Source of the DNA: Phycisphaerales bacterium UBA1845
Lineage (GTDB): Bacteria > Planctomycetota > Phycisphaerae > UBA1845
Assembly (NCBI GenBank): GCA_002338715.1
Contig: DDIR01000094.1
Location: 10,920 to 74,919 of the forward strand
Direction: 5' to 3'
Length of the DNA: 64,000 nucleotides
Shown: positions 49,471 to 58,548 of the stretch, one piece after another
Position numbering within the stretch: the stretch's first letter is position 1
Layout of the letters: each line of letters begins with the position of its first letter
Notes under the pieces: model-generated
Told to the model about the DNA's origin: nothing
Database searches by the model: none
The model's input: the letters and a program-made list of their open reading frames with translations, nothing else
Made by a program: the position numbers and the translations under genes

Positions 49471-52053
49471 ATGAATCGCACGCTCATCACAGCCACAATC
49501 TACGTCTGCTTCCTCTTTTCGGGAGCAGCAGCTCTCATCTATGAAATCGTCTGGCAACGCATGCTCATGCTGGTCTTCGGCGTCAGCGCATGGAGCATCA
49601 CCGCGGTCCTGACGGCGTTCATGGCCGGGCTGGCGCTGGGAAGCTGGTTCGTTGGACGCATCGCCGACCGCAGTCGCAATCCGGTCCGCTCCTATGCGTT
49701 TATTGAATTCTCGATTGCGATCGGCGCGGTGGCTGTCTCATTTGCCATCGACCCCTTGATGTCGGTCTATGTTCAAATCGCCCACGCGATCGAGCCGGGG
49801 TTTCTTGGTTCGCACCTAATCCGGTTTGTTCTTGCGTTTGTAATCTTCCTTGTTCCAAGCACATTGCTAGGTGCGACGATGCCTTTCATGTCGCGCATCG
49901 CGGCGATCTGGTGCGAATCCATCGGCAGTGCATTCGGGTGGATCTACGCGATCAACACGATGGGCTCGGTTGCAGGCGCCGCGCTCGCAGGCTTTTGGTT
50001 GATCCCAACCATCGGGATGCACAACACCGCGTACGTGGCGCTCACCGGAAATGTGACCGCGGGCCTGCTCGCGCTATTACTTTCATTCGGAACAAGTCTT
50101 CGCGCCCAACCGATGGCTAACGCGTTGCAACCACAAGCTTCCGACGACGACGTTCGCGATCCCAAGTCCGGACTCACGCTTCGACACCTTCATCTCGTGG
50201 CAGCGACGTTGGGCTTCCTCGGGTTGGGATACGAAGTCGCCTGGTCGCGGCTGCTTGCGGTTTACACACTCAACAGCGTGTACGTCTTTACGATGTTGAT
50301 GACGGTTTTTCTTGGCGGACTTGCCATTGGCGGAGGGATCGCAGCCATCATCGTTCGCCGGGCACGCGAGCACATCGCCACGATCCTCGGATACGTTCAA
50401 TTCGCCATGGCGATGACCGGACCGCTCGTGCTGCTGTTTACGAAGGTTGCGTCGGAATGGGCGGTTAATCTTCAGATGGGGATCGGTTCCCAAGTGTTCT
50501 GGCTGGAGTATGAAATCACCCTGGGATTTGTTTTCCTTCCGACGATCATCATGGGCATGTCACTCCCCCTGCTCATCGAGTTGATTCCCGATGGCATGAA
50601 GCACCCTGGCGGATCGGTCGGACGCGCCTACGCGATGAACGCGTGGGGAACGGTCATCGGTACGGCGCTGACCGGTTTGCTTTTTATCCCGTGGTTTGGC
50701 ATTCGGGCGAGTTTGATCCTGCTTTCTGTCGGCAACTTCATTCTGGCGTGCGTCATCATGCCGAAACCCGAACACGCTCCGACATACCGGCGACAATTGA
50801 TTCCCATCGCGGCGATTGTGTTCATCCTGGCCAGCACCTTCGTACCGCAAAACACGCAATTCCATCGCCAACTGCGCGACCCGATGGATGCGGTCGTTTA
50901 TTACAAGGAAGGTCAGTCAGCCGTCGTTCATATCGAGATGTCTGAGTACGCTCACAAAATTGAACGCACGCTGTTCGTCGACAGCCTGTCGGTGGCTGGT
51001 ACCGCACAACATCTGGTGACCGACCAGAAGATGCTGGCCCACCTGCCGCTTCTTCTTCACCCCAATCCGAAACGCGCCATCAGCGTCGGGTTCGGAACCG
51101 GTGGGACGAGCTATTCGATGAAGCAGCACGGCATCGAAACGCACTGCGTCGAGATCGATAAAGCAGTCCCAGCCGCCTCGCGGTTCTTCTTCGAACAGAA
51201 TCATGGAGCCGTCGGATTGGAGCAGGGCATTGGCGGATTCAGCAAGTTTCGGCTTATCCTTGACGACGCCCGCAGTTGGTTTCACCTCGCAACCGAACCA
51301 TACGACGTCATTGTCGACGACCTCACGAGTCTGCAATACAAAAACAACGGCAACCTCTACACGGTTGAATGCTTCGAGTTGATCAAGAAGAACCTCACGC
51401 CCGATGGCGTCGCCTGCGCGTGGGTGCCGGTCGCGGGTATCGATGAGGCCTCGCTCAAGACGGTGATACAGTCGTTTCGCGAAGTCTTTCCCCACACGAG
51501 CGTCTGGTATTTCAGCAACGTGCTGAATTACTTCGTCGTCTTGATCGGCACGCCCGAACCCTTGAGTGTCGACATCAAGGATTGGCGTTCGCGCATGACC
51601 GTGCCCGACGTGTACTACGACCTTGAAGAAGTCGGGCTGACGAATCCATACGACCTTGCCGCGTCGGTCCTGCTTACCGAAGAGGAAGTCGCGCGTTTCG
51701 TCGGCGACGCCCCGCTTCACACAGACGACAAACCGATTCTCGACTATCAGGTGCACGCGAGTTTCTACAAGGAGACGCTGTCACACAATCTGCGTGCGAT
51801 GCTCAACAGCCAATCGACACCACGAACCGATTGGACGAAACGAGGCGATCCTGAAATCGACGCCGAATACGAGTTGATCTGGGAGCGTTGGCGCGATTCC
51901 AGGCCCTTGGTCGTCAGGGCGCACAGCTTTACCCACGACCTCGATCACCAAAGCGCCAGTGAGTTGTACCTTGAGGCGGCCAACATGGTTCCGGAAAGCG
52001 TCAACATCGCAAGGTTCGCGGGCGTGAAAGCCATGGACCCCAATGCGGATTAG
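49471..52053 (+). CDS. MFS-like membrane domain fused to spermidine synthase-type domain
   Basis: 860 residues, ATG at 49471. The first 440 residues hold about twelve membrane segments in the pattern of the fused MFS/spermidine synthase family (FLFSGAAALIYEIVWQRMLMLVFGVSAWSITAVLTAFMAGLALGS; repeated in the second half as FLGLGYEVAWSRLLAVY). From about 475 a class I methyltransferase-like spermidine synthase domain follows: ISVGFGTGGTSYSM, THCVEIDKAV, RLILDDARSWFHL, YDVIVDDLTSLQYKNNGNLYTVECFELIKKNL. Spermidine synthases transfer aminopropyl groups to putrescine; in the fused family the substrate is unknown. The gene ends four bases into the convergent PhyH gene. Confidence 0.9.
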   Translation: MNRTLITATIYVCFLFSGAAALIYEIVWQRMLMLVFGVSAWSITAVLTAFMAGLALGSWFVGRIADRSRNPVRSYAFIEFSIAIGAVAVSFAIDPLMSVYVQIAHAIEPGFLGSHLIRFVLAFVIFLVPSTLLGATMPFMSRIAAIWCESIGSAFGWIYAINTMGSVAGAALAGFWLIPTIGMHNTAYVALTGNVTAGLLALLLSFGTSLRAQPMANALQPQASDDDVRDPKSGLTLRHLHLVAATLGFLGLGYEVAWSRLLAVYTLNSVYVFTMLMTVFLGGLAIGGGIAAIIVRRAREHIATILGYVQFAMAMTGPLVLLFTKVASEWAVNLQMGIGSQVFWLEYEITLGFVFLPTIIMGMSLPLLIELIPDGMKHPGGSVGRAYAMNAWGTVIGTALTGLLFIPWFGIRASLILLSVGNFILACVIMPKPEHAPTYRRQLIPIAAIVFILASTFVPQNTQFHRQLRDPMDAVVYYKEGQSAVVHIEMSEYAHKIERTLFVDSLSVAGTAQHLVTDQKMLAHLPLLLHPNPKRAISVGFGTGGTSYSMKQHGIETHCVEIDKAVPAASRFFFEQNHGAVGLEQGIGGFSKFRLILDDARSWFHLATEPYDVIVDDLTSLQYKNNGNLYTVECFELIKKNLTPDGVACAWVPVAGIDEASLKTVIQSFREVFPHTSVWYFSNVLNYFVVLIGTPEPLSVDIKDWRSRMTVPDVYYDLEEVGLTNPYDLAASVLLTEEEVARFVGDAPLHTDDKPILDYQVHASFYKETLSHNLRAMLNSQSTPRTDWTKRGDPEIDAEYELIWERWRDSRPLVVRAHSFTHDLDHQSASELYLEAANMVPESVNIARFAGVKAMDPNAD

Positions 52054-52715
52054 CCGATCGGCGCCCACTGCAATCCATGTGGAAGCGTCATGGGACCAAA
52101 GAGAAAGTGCAACACGCGCCGCGGAACGGTTGACGTTGATTTCGATGATGCGTGCAGGATCAACGGACGCATCGCCAGAACGCCGCCTTTCGGAACGATG
52201 CAGGACACTTCTTCACTTTCATGACGCTGCCGCTCAATTTCCGCATCAGTCAGCGTTCCGAAACGATGCGACCCGGGAATCACACGAAGCGGTCCGTTCG
52301 TCTCCAGCGAATCGTTGAGGTGGAGTCGCACGGCCAGCATCTTCGCGAGCAATTCGTCGGGACCGTAGACAAAAGTCATGCCTTCCTTGGTGGACCATCC
52401 CGTCAACTCCGGCGAATCGACGCGAGACGCCACCGGGACGCTGCAATCCTGATGCCACGTCACCAGCCAATTGCTTGTCGGAGATTTATCAAAGTACGTA
52501 CATTGCACCAATGTCAGGTGATCGATTGAGTCAATTGCGCGGTCGAGCTTGGATTGAATTTCCATTCCAACCTGGCGACACCAACCGTGATCGAGAAGTC
52601 GACGCGAACCGGCGGACGATTTCTGCAATCCATGGCAACGGAATGCCAAGTCGTCGCACGTATCGGAGTCGATCACATCGACGACAATCTTGTATCCCTG
52701 CTCGTCTATCAACAT
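52050..52715 (-). CDS. Phytanoyl-CoA dioxygenase (PhyH) family protein
   Basis: 221 residues from the ATG at 52715 (MLIDEQGYKIVVDVIDSDTC); a GTG at 52766 would overlap the upstream gene's stop. PhyH enzymes are Fe(II)/2-oxoglutarate oxygenases. The iron ligands are visible: TWHQDCSVP (HxD) and LILHASSKS with the distal His, followed by the 2-oxoglutarate Arg in VPRRVLHFLFGP. NGPLRVIPGSHRFG is the usual PhyH loop. The substrate is not known. It lies 47 bases after the large membrane protein gene and converges with the spermidine synthase fusion, the two stops overlapping by four bases. Confidence 0.92.
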   Translation of the reverse strand: MLIDEQGYKIVVDVIDSDTCDDLAFRCHGLQKSSAGSRRLLDHGWCRQVGMEIQSKLDRAIDSIDHLTLVQCTYFDKSPTSNWLVTWHQDCSVPVASRVDSPELTGWSTKEGMTFVYGPDELLAKMLAVRLHLNDSLETNGPLRVIPGSHRFGTLTDAEIERQRHESEEVSCIVPKGGVLAMRPLILHASSKSTSTVPRRVLHFLFGPMTLPHGLQWAPIG

Positions 52716-52762
52716 ATCGATTGCACCCTTGCAGCAAACAAACCGATGGGCCGCCCCTATCA

Positions 52763-54424
52763 TCACTGGCTGTCGGTTAGGCTTTCGACCCTGTCCGCAA
52801 CGTCCTCAACACCGGGTTGGCGATCATCCGGACCCAGCAGCGACTGCTTGTTCCAGCTTATCAAGGCACCGACGACAAGCAACGCAAAGCCGGCGGCGAT
52901 CACCGACGTCGCTGGTCCGTGCGGATGATGACGAACCCATTGGACCGCAAATGGAACGGTGCTCAACAATGCAATGACGGTTGCGACGGTTCGGTACATG
53001 GTCCACCGCATTGCAAAACCGGCCACCATCAGGACCACAACCATTGCGGCGATGTGGACTTTTGCGAAGAACACTTCGGCAGCCCAATGCGACTGCGCGG
53101 CGTATGCCCACCCGGTCACCGACAAGTAGGTGATGGGCACCAGGCGCCATGCCAAACTGCTTCGCCGCGCCACCACATGGATGAAGATAAGCGCCGACCA
53201 ACCGGCAGACGCGAAGCAAACAAAATCGGATCTTGACCAAATCTCGGGGAGCAATTTTGAAATCACGATCTGCTGCAACACCAACCCCACCGCGCAAAGT
53301 GCCCGCGAGTTTCGAAACCAAGCCGTCGCAAAGAGATACCACGCGGCGATGAGCAGCCCGATCCCCTGCCGGCCATTGTCGATCAGATTGGCAAGGATGT
53401 CAGAGGTGAAGCCGTGCCTCGCCATGTGCAGAAATGCACCGCGCGTCGCCGTCCAAAGCAGTGCGATCGCAGCCGCATGCCGCAACCATTCCCATCGAAG
53501 AAGGACGTGCCCTCGCCACCAGACGATTCCCGCCAACAAGAACGCGACAAAGAGCGGATCGACATACACCAGCAACGGCCCATCGAACACGACCGCGTTC
53601 GAAAAACGATCGATCGACAGAACAATACCCAGAACAGGTAGCAGAAGAATCGCACCAAGCCACTCACGACGGGCGATGCACAAGCGAAATCGAAGCGCCG
53701 CCATCGCCACCGCAGCCAGGACGGGGGTCACGTAAAACGCCCGAGCGTGACCGACGAACGCGTGGTTCATCGCCACAAGGTGAATCATCGACGCCCCAGC
53801 CGCCGCCGCGACGAGTCCTCCGCGAACCCGAATGTCATTGGCCGGGTTCAATATCCAACTGCTGACGCACATCAGGCCCGCGACCAACCACCAAAGTCCA
53901 TATAGAAGGATTTCGCTGTGGCCGTCCGTCGCCATCGACGCGCGCAGCAACGGCTGTGCGACGGAGACAATCAGCAGAAACGTCACCGCACAGAGAATCG
54001 TCGATCGGCCAAGCTTCCAACCGAACGTTTTCGCCACCGACAGAACTTCACCAATGGCGAGAGCGACCACCCCAAGCGCAAGCGCGAATCCCATGGTCGG
54101 GTTGGTTGCAGTCATCTCCATGGTCGCGACCAGCGGCCCGGTCCAGAAGATTGCGGCGATGATCAGGATCGAGGGTTGGTCTTCGGGGGCTTTGATGTTG
54201 TGTCGCAGTGCGATGAGGATCAACGTCACGAGCATTTCGTAGGCTTGAAGAACACCGAGCGTTGCCAGGATCAGCATCACATCACCGGCTGGCGGTTTGT
54301 GCTCCGGTACAAGCAGCATTCGCGCACCGCACGCAATGCAGGCGGCGCTGAGAACGTACGCAGGGTTGCGTTGAACCCACCATCGCAAGGTGGGCGAAGA
54401 GCATGCGCGCAGAGTGGGGGCCAT
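52763..54424 (-). CDS. Polytopic membrane protein, unknown function
   Basis: 553 residues; ATG at 54424 with GGAGA seven bases upstream. About fourteen membrane segments can be counted, evenly spread, with short loops (for example LWWLVAGLMCVSSWIL, FVAFLLAGIVWWRGHVLL, IHVVARRSSLAWRLVPITYLSVTGWAY). I recognise no family signature or catalytic motif. The C-terminus is charged (LLGPDDRQPGVEDVADRVESLTDSQ). It is likely co-transcribed with the PhyH gene that follows. Confidence 0.78.
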   Translation of the reverse strand: MAPTLRACSSPTLRWWVQRNPAYVLSAACIACGARMLLVPEHKPPAGDVMLILATLGVLQAYEMLVTLILIALRHNIKAPEDQPSILIIAAIFWTGPLVATMEMTATNPTMGFALALGVVALAIGEVLSVAKTFGWKLGRSTILCAVTFLLIVSVAQPLLRASMATDGHSEILLYGLWWLVAGLMCVSSWILNPANDIRVRGGLVAAAAGASMIHLVAMNHAFVGHARAFYVTPVLAAVAMAALRFRLCIARREWLGAILLLPVLGIVLSIDRFSNAVVFDGPLLVYVDPLFVAFLLAGIVWWRGHVLLRWEWLRHAAAIALLWTATRGAFLHMARHGFTSDILANLIDNGRQGIGLLIAAWYLFATAWFRNSRALCAVGLVLQQIVISKLLPEIWSRSDFVCFASAGWSALIFIHVVARRSSLAWRLVPITYLSVTGWAYAAQSHWAAEVFFAKVHIAAMVVVLMVAGFAMRWTMYRTVATVIALLSTVPFAVQWVRHHPHGPATSVIAAGFALLVVGALISWNKQSLLGPDDRQPGVEDVADRVESLTDSQ

Positions 54425-54763
54425 GGCGACATCTCCACGTTAAAACAGTGGTATGTGCGCGGTACGGTACCGCACGAATGTCAGAAGCGTCAGAAATCAG
54501 GATCCGGACAACAGGCGGTGATTTGCGCGGGAATGAATTAGGAATATGATGGCGATTGCAGATGGATTAATCGCGCAACGACTTCACCGACTATAACTTT
54601 TATGGCCCGGGAATGATCCGAGTCAAGCGGTGACGATTGAATTTAATGATACAAATTGCACCCATGGGGCGGTTGGTGGATTCTGTTTGCGATTCAATGT
54701 CCTCTGGATTCTAATACGCACAGTCGTCGTAGAATCACACTTGGTCATGAAGGATTTTCAAAC
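54425..54763. other. Intergenic region between divergent genes
   Basis: 339 bases. I see a locally AT-richer stretch at about 54540-54660 (TTAATCGCGCAACGACTTCACC; CTATAACTTTTATGG) that could hold promoters, but no clear pair of elements and no repeat. The overlapping short open frames are in the wrong phase to the next gene. Confidence 0.45.
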
Positions 54764-55864
54764 ATGGGCACTCAATCTTCGCACCGTCGTTTTGGAACGA
54801 CATGCCGATCGGCCGCTGCATTCGTTGCAGCATTCCTGCTTCTTATGAACGTGGCATGTCAACCGCCCGCCGACAATGGAGGAAACAACGGCGGCTCGGA
54901 CAATGGTGGTGGAGACAATGGCGGTGGAGACAACGGTGTAGGGGACAATGGAGGTTCCAACAATGGCGGCAACGCTGCTGCGATCGGTCAGCTCTCCGAA
55001 ATCGTGCTCGACGCGGATGGAAGCCTGATCGGCGCGGATGTCGTCAATGATCAAATCGTTCGCGTCAATCGCACAACCGGCGCGGCGACACTCATCTCCG
55101 GCAACGGCGCTGGCAGCGGTCCTGAATTGGACTCCCCCAACAAGGTGTTTCTTGATCAGGATGGAAGCCTGCTCGTCACCACCATTAAACGATTGATCTT
55201 CCGCATCGACGCAGGCACTGGTAATCGAACGTTGCTGCTCGACGCCAGCGATCCGAACGACCCGTTCCCGGATTCCTTTTCCGGGATCGCCGCAACGGAC
55301 GACGGTTCGGTTTACGTGACAAACTTTGTATCCGATCAATTCATCGCCCGGGTTGATTCGCAGGCAGGCGAACTTGTCACCGTCAATGCCGACAACGTCA
55401 CCAACGGCGTCAATGACATCGTGCCGCTGGGCGGGAACAACGTTCTGGTCGTCGACACGTTTCGCCGGGCGGTCATCCAGGTCGCGCTACCGGGCGGCGA
55501 CGTGACCATCATCTCGAACGTCGACACCCAGGCAGGACCGGCCGACACCGAAGTTGGAACCGGTCCCGATTTCGGGCAGTCCCCACGCACGCTTGCCATT
55601 GCGAGCGACGGTACGATCTACGAAGGCGACGAAGCCAACAGTTCATTCGGCCTCGGCGTTTCGGTTGTCTTTGCCATTGACCCGGATACGGGTGACCGAA
55701 CCGTCGCGTCCGGTCCCGATGTTGGCGAAGGACCGGAGATTGGACGCCCCGTCGACCTGATCGTTGATGCAGAGGGGTTACTTGTCATGATCGACGCCAA
55801 CCACGCCGACTTGCTGGTCATCGATCCGCAAACTGGAGATCGATCGTTCCTCGGATCGAATTGA
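54764..55864 (+). CDS. Lipoprotein with Gly/Asn-rich linker and NHL/SMP-30-like propeller
   Basis: 366 residues from the ATG at 54764 (AAGGA nine bases upstream); the frame opens earlier at a TTG but without a signal. The signal AAAFVAAFLLLMNVAC ends at a lipobox Cys. About 33 residues then repeat N-G-G or D-N-G-G-G-D units (NGGGDNGGGDNGVGDNGG), a flexible spacer. The rest is a six-bladed propeller of the NHL/SMP-30 style: IGQLSEIVLDADGSLIGADVVNDQIVRVNRTTGAATLIS, LDSPNKVFLDQDGSLLVTT, GIAATDDGSVYVTNF, RTLAIASDGTIYEGDE. Ligand or enzyme activity is unknown. Confidence 0.88.
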   Translation: MGTQSSHRRFGTTCRSAAAFVAAFLLLMNVACQPPADNGGNNGGSDNGGGDNGGGDNGVGDNGGSNNGGNAAAIGQLSEIVLDADGSLIGADVVNDQIVRVNRTTGAATLISGNGAGSGPELDSPNKVFLDQDGSLLVTTIKRLIFRIDAGTGNRTLLLDASDPNDPFPDSFSGIAATDDGSVYVTNFVSDQFIARVDSQAGELVTVNADNVTNGVNDIVPLGGNNVLVVDTFRRAVIQVALPGGDVTIISNVDTQAGPADTEVGTGPDFGQSPRTLAIASDGTIYEGDEANSSFGLGVSVVFAIDPDTGDRTVASGPDVGEGPEIGRPVDLIVDAEGLLVMIDANHADLLVIDPQTGDRSFLGSN

Positions 55865-56174
55865 TTGACGAAGACGCATCCGGGTTGAATTGGCGGTTTT
55901 CGCTGCAATTAAGCGGATTGAGTCGTACTTTGGCGCGAACGAACCGTTCATTGACTGTAGGCTTTGACGCAACCTAGCCGAAAGAAAAGGTGTGGCCCGG
56001 GTTACCGGCACACTTGAGGGGGTGGCATCACATCTGATTGACCGGTCCATTTCGCGCCCAGCCCCCGCAACGCCCGTGCCGACGTCGTAAACCGGATTCA
56101 GACCATCATTGGCATCGATGGAATGCAGTCCGATTCGCGGCATTGATTGCACTTGACGCCGAGGAGTTGCCCCC
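55865..56174. other. Intergenic region
   Basis: 310 bases between two plus-strand genes. The GAGGAG at 56159-56164 is the ribosome site of the following gene. I see no terminator stem with a T-run and no other structure. Confidence 0.5.
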
Positions 56175-58535
56175 ATGATTCGCGCCCGAAGTATTGTGAA
56201 TCGATTGCAAGCTGACCGACCGATCATTTTTCTGCCTGCGATCGCCTGCGTGTTCTGCGCTTCAGTGTCATTCGCCGAGACGCGATTTGTCGACGACGAC
56301 GCACCGCTCGCAGGCAATGGTCAAACCTGGGCGACGGCCTACCGGTACTTGCAGGACGCGCTCGCCGATGCCGACACCAACCCGCTCATCACCGAGATTC
56401 ATGTGGCGGGTGGTATCTATCATCCCGACGACTCGGAAGGGTCATTCGCCATCATGGGCTCGCGCACCGAATCATTCGTGCTGCAGGATGAAGTCATGAT
56501 CCTTGGCGGGTATCGCGGATTGGCCGGCGGAGGCGACCCGAATGATCGCCAGCCAAAAGTATTCGTCGCGACACTCAGCGGCGACTTAAGCGACGACGAT
56601 GGCGCCAACTTCGCCAACAATGCAGAAAACAGTTTTCACGTCGTGCGCGCGAATTTCGGTGCTGACCCGACAGCCGTGATCGATGGATTTGAAATCACTG
56701 CCGGCAATGCCAACGGAAGCAATGCTTCAAGTCCCCCCAACGATGTCGGTGGCGGACTCTACAACACCGACGGCAATCCCAGGATCATCGGCTGCCGCTT
56801 CGTGAAAAACTCAGCCGACGCGGGTGGCGCGATTCGCACCGACGGTGGAACGATCGCCATCACGTCATGCGAATTCGTCCAAAACCGCGGCGTGTCCACG
56901 TGTGGCGGCGTCCATTTCCGCAATGGTGCAGCGAAACTCGTCAACGGACTGTTTGTCGGCAACACATCGTTCAGCGGCGGTGGTGCGATACGCGTTGACC
57001 TGGGATCCCCTTTGATTGCAAACACGGTGATCAGTGGAAACTCGGTGACATCGATCCTTGGCGTCGCTGGCGCGGTTTACTTCTTTGGCGGCGATCCGAC
57101 AATGATCAACTGCTCGATCAGCGGAAACTTCGCCGGTGAACTCGGCAGCGGCGGCGGATTGTTTTACAACGATGGCAATCCGGTCGTCCTCAACAGCATT
57201 ATCTGGGGCAACCGCGATGCCGGCGGATTCGATGAGTCGGCGCAAGTGACCGATTCATTCGGAGGCACGACCATTCGCTACACCTGCATCCAGGACGACA
57301 ACCCGAACGACGCATCGATACCCTTCGGCGGGCTGGCCAACCACAACATCGACGACGATCCAAATTTTATCGTCGATCCCAACCCCGGACCGGACGGCTT
57401 GTTCAATGGCGTCAATGACAACTATGGCAACCTGCAATTGGGCGTTGGTTCGACGTGCATCGATGCGGGAAGCAACGGCGCTGTGCCGCCCGACTCACCC
57501 GACTTGAACACCAACGGCAATGCCAACGAGGCGCTGCCCTTTGACTTTCTGGAACACCCGCGATTTGCCGACGTTGTTTCGGTCGTAGATACCGGAACGG
57601 GCGTACGTCCCATCGTTGACATGGGCGCCTTCGAAGCCGAAATCTTCCCGCGGGTCATCGACGACCTCGTCGTGCTTTACGATTTTCGTGATGGCGACGG
57701 TACGCGGATTCTCGACGTATCCAGCACGGGCATTCCCACCGACGTCTTCATCCAGGATGGCGGCGCGGTCACCTGGTTGACCGAGTCGCTATCGGTCGAT
57801 TCCAACACCATCGCCTCATCGATCGGACCGGCCAAGCGGATCATCGACGAATGCCGATCGTCTCGGGCGATTACCATCGAAGCATGGATCGAGCTTGACA
57901 ACTTGTCGCAACCCGGACCGGCTCGAATCGCGACGATCTCGGTCGATACGGATGAGCGCAACGTCTCATTCATGCAGGACGACACCGCGTACAGCACCCG
58001 ATTGCGCACCACCACGACCGACAATCAAGGCACCCCACCGACGAGCACAACCGCAAACGCCACGTCAAACGGAATGGTTCATCTGGTCTTCACCCGTCGT
58101 TCCAACGGCGAAACCAAAATCTACGTGAACGAAGCCGAGCGTGCATCGGACACGGTCGGCGGCAACTTCAACAACTGGGACGAAAGCTATCGGTTTGCAT
58201 TGTTTAATGAGTTCACGCTCGACCGCTCGTGGCTTGGCGAAGTGCATTTGTTGGCCGTCTATTCGAAAGCTTTGTCGGCGCTGGAAGTGTCGCAGAATTT
58301 CATCGTCGGACCGTTTGACGAAGGTCGCGGGCGCATTGGCGATCTCGACAAGGACCGCGACGTGGACCAGACCGATTTTGAAATGCTCGAAACGTGCATC
58401 GCGGGTCCTGGTTCGAGCACACTGATGCCGGGTTGCACAAGCTATCAATTCGACGATGCCGATCTTGATAACGACGGTGATGTCGACCTGCGTGATTATC
58501 GAATCCTGACGAACGCGTACACCGGTCCGCTATAA
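56175..58535 (+). CDS. Exported beta-helix protein with LamG-like and dockerin-like modules
   Basis: 786 residues, ATG at 56175 with GAGGAG upstream. Signal LPAIACVFCASVSFAE. Residues about 36-490 have the features of a right-handed parallel beta-helix like those of polymorphic outer-membrane proteins: RFVDDDAPLAGNGQTWATAYRYLQDALADA, then repeated GGGLYNTDGNPRIIGCRFVKNSADAGGAIR, GGVHFRNGAAKLVNGLFVGNTSFSGGGAIR, GGLFYNDGNPVVLNSIIWGN. Residues about 500-720 form a LamG/concanavalin-like sandwich (AITIEAWIELDNLSQPG... GMVHLVFTRRSNGETKIYVN... LGEVHLLAVYSKALSALEVSQNF). The tail is dockerin-like (GDLDKDRDVDQTDFEMLETCIAGPG, DLDNDGDVDLRDYRILTNAY). Probably binds or cuts polysaccharide. Confidence 0.9.
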   Translation: MIRARSIVNRLQADRPIIFLPAIACVFCASVSFAETRFVDDDAPLAGNGQTWATAYRYLQDALADADTNPLITEIHVAGGIYHPDDSEGSFAIMGSRTESFVLQDEVMILGGYRGLAGGGDPNDRQPKVFVATLSGDLSDDDGANFANNAENSFHVVRANFGADPTAVIDGFEITAGNANGSNASSPPNDVGGGLYNTDGNPRIIGCRFVKNSADAGGAIRTDGGTIAITSCEFVQNRGVSTCGGVHFRNGAAKLVNGLFVGNTSFSGGGAIRVDLGSPLIANTVISGNSVTSILGVAGAVYFFGGDPTMINCSISGNFAGELGSGGGLFYNDGNPVVLNSIIWGNRDAGGFDESAQVTDSFGGTTIRYTCIQDDNPNDASIPFGGLANHNIDDDPNFIVDPNPGPDGLFNGVNDNYGNLQLGVGSTCIDAGSNGAVPPDSPDLNTNGNANEALPFDFLEHPRFADVVSVVDTGTGVRPIVDMGAFEAEIFPRVIDDLVVLYDFRDGDGTRILDVSSTGIPTDVFIQDGGAVTWLTESLSVDSNTIASSIGPAKRIIDECRSSRAITIEAWIELDNLSQPGPARIATISVDTDERNVSFMQDDTAYSTRLRTTTTDNQGTPPTSTTANATSNGMVHLVFTRRSNGETKIYVNEAERASDTVGGNFNNWDESYRFALFNEFTLDRSWLGEVHLLAVYSKALSALEVSQNFIVGPFDEGRGRIGDLDKDRDVDQTDFEMLETCIAGPGSSTLMPGCTSYQFDDADLDNDGDVDLRDYRILTNAYTGPL

Positions 58536-58548
58536 TCCAATGGCCCAG

